Shown one piece after another: positions 63,301 to 64,000 of a stretch of 64,000 bases of DNA; positions within the stretch are counted from its first letter, which is position 1, and the number at the start of each line of letters is the position of its first letter. The position numbers and the translations under genes are program-made. Origin of the DNA: Legionella birminghamensis (GTDB lineage: Bacteria; Pseudomonadota; Gammaproteobacteria; Legionellales; Legionellaceae). Under the pieces are notes generated by a model. It was not told the DNA's origin. It made no database searches and was given only the letters and a program-made list of their open reading frames with translations. The stretch covers positions 620,001 through 684,000 of the forward strand of contig NZ_UGNW01000001.1 in NCBI RefSeq assembly GCF_900452515.1. The letters are read 5' to 3'.

Positions 63301-64000
63301 ATGTACAAACAATCTGAAATAGAGTTTCAAAAGTCTTCTGCACTGATTCCAGGCGGTGTTAATTCCCCTGTCAGGGCATTTAAAGGAGTCGGCGGGCATC
63401 CTGTTTTTTTTAAGGACGCTAAAGGGGCTTATTTAACCGATGTGGATGATCAACTTTACATTGATTACATTGGTTCCTGGGGGCCCATGATCCTGGGGCA
63501 TGGTAATGAGCAAGTTATTCATGCAGTCACACAGGCGGCCCAAAAAGCCTTAAGTTTTGGAGCGCCCTCGATTAATGAAACCGAACTGGCTCAGCAGATA
63601 ATTGAGATGATGCCTTCGATTGAAAAAATTCGCATGCTAAACTCAGGCACAGAAGCCGCTATGACAGCCGTTCGGCTCGCCCGCGGCTATACCCAAAAAG
63701 ACAAAATCATAAAATTTAATGGTTGTTATCATGGCCATAGCGATGGACTATTAGCCAAGGCTGGATCAGGGATGCTGACCTTGGGTATTCCATCTACGCC
63801 AGGCATACCCAAAAGTGTAACCGAACATACCCTGGTGGCTGAATATAATAGCATAGAAGAGGTAGAAGCCTACTTTGGGCAATACAAAGAAGATATTGCT
63901 GCGGTCATTATTGAACCCATTGCTGGAAATATGGGATTTGTCCGCGCAGATAAAGAATTCCTGCTGCAATTAAGGGAGCTTTGTAATAAAAATCAGGCTT
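63301..64000 (+). CDS. hemL: Glutamate-1-semialdehyde 2,1-aminomutase, N-terminal part (runs off the window)
   Basis: The frame is open from ATG 63301 to the end of the window (233 codons). It has [53 protein letters not shown] and [18 protein letters not shown], the signatures of GSA aminomutase. It makes 5-aminolevulinate in the C5 pathway. The PLP-binding lysine lies beyond the window. Confidence 0.93.
   Translation, partial: MYKQSEIEFQKSSALIPGGVNSPVRAFKGVGGHPVFFKDAKGAYLTDVDDQLYIDYIGSWGPMILGHGNEQVIHAVTQAAQKALSFGAPSINETELAQQIIEMMPSIEKIRMLNSGTEAAMTAVRLARGYTQKDKIIKFNGCYHGHSDGLLAKAGSGMLTLGIPSTPGIPKSVTEHTLVAEYNSIEEVEAYFGQYKEDIAAVIIEPIAGNMGFVRADKEFLLQLRELCNKNQA

Overview
The window is a chromosome segment of a Legionella species (Gammaproteobacteria, Legionellales). 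The Dot/Icm type IVB secretion genes icmX, icmW, icmV, dotA, dotB, dotC and dotD lie together at 3.3-11.7 kb in the arrangement known as Dot/Icm region I. They sit beside ordinary gammaproteobacterial housekeeping genes (rsmD, ftsYEX-rpoH, eno-ftsB, pal-cpoB-queE, hemH, hemC, hemL) and a mevalonate pathway, which legionellae have. Protein lengths differ enough from L. pneumophila (DotA about 967 aa here) that another species is likely.

Layout: 0-3.2 kb is a four-gene, overlapping operon (EamA exporter, ATP-grasp ligase, AroQ-gamma-like chorismate mutase, aminotransferase) that looks like a small aromatic amino-acid or dipeptide pathway. 3.3-11.7 kb is Dot/Icm region I, with a palindrome-bounded repeat between dotA and dotB. 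11.8-18.7 kb holds rsmD, an M16 peptidase pair and ftsY-ftsE-ftsX-rpoH. 18.8-19.8 kb has an HxlR regulator facing a 29-residue CxxxxC peptide gene and its partner. 19.9-24.1 kb is a three-gene operon of an autoinducer-synthase-like acyltransferase, an adenosylhomocysteinase-like NAD protein without its catalytic residues, and a soluble hybrid histidine kinase; a perfect palindrome lies in its leader. 24.3-32.5 kb has add, a second copy of the repeat, phosphate transport, a MATE pump, eno and ftsB. 32.5-45.8 kb has two mevalonate kinase/decarboxylase genes, queE-cpoB-pal, an MCE lipid transporter, a split FUSC transporter, and HMG-CoA reductase with a third GHMP kinase.

45.9-55 kb is accessory DNA. 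Two tRNA-Lys genes and a tRNA-Arg are followed by a 4.7-kb island bounded by a 58-bp duplication of the tRNA-Arg 3' end. The island carries a Rad50-like ATPase with a HEPN-like C-terminus and an Abi_2 (AbiD/AbiF-type) HEPN protein. Outside it come IS remnants, a truncated HEPN gene, a complete IS3-type element, a second Abi_2 gene killed by one nonsense codon, and a frameshifted gene ending in a CaaX box. The two Abi_2 genes differ in sequence, but each is preceded at almost the same distance by a promoter and a small RNA fold of the same geometry: 8-bp outer stem, 6-nt and 9-nt internal loops, 6-bp inner stem, tetraloop. This is the strongest candidate for an under-described system here: a HEPN toxin paired with a cis-encoded antitoxin RNA.

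55-64 kb returns to chromosome: two unknown proteins, a TrpRS with a KASKS motif, a flavin reductase, an unknown protein with a possible 5' frameshift, and a tetrapyrrole group (hemH, heme-oxygenase-like, hemC, hemL running off the end).
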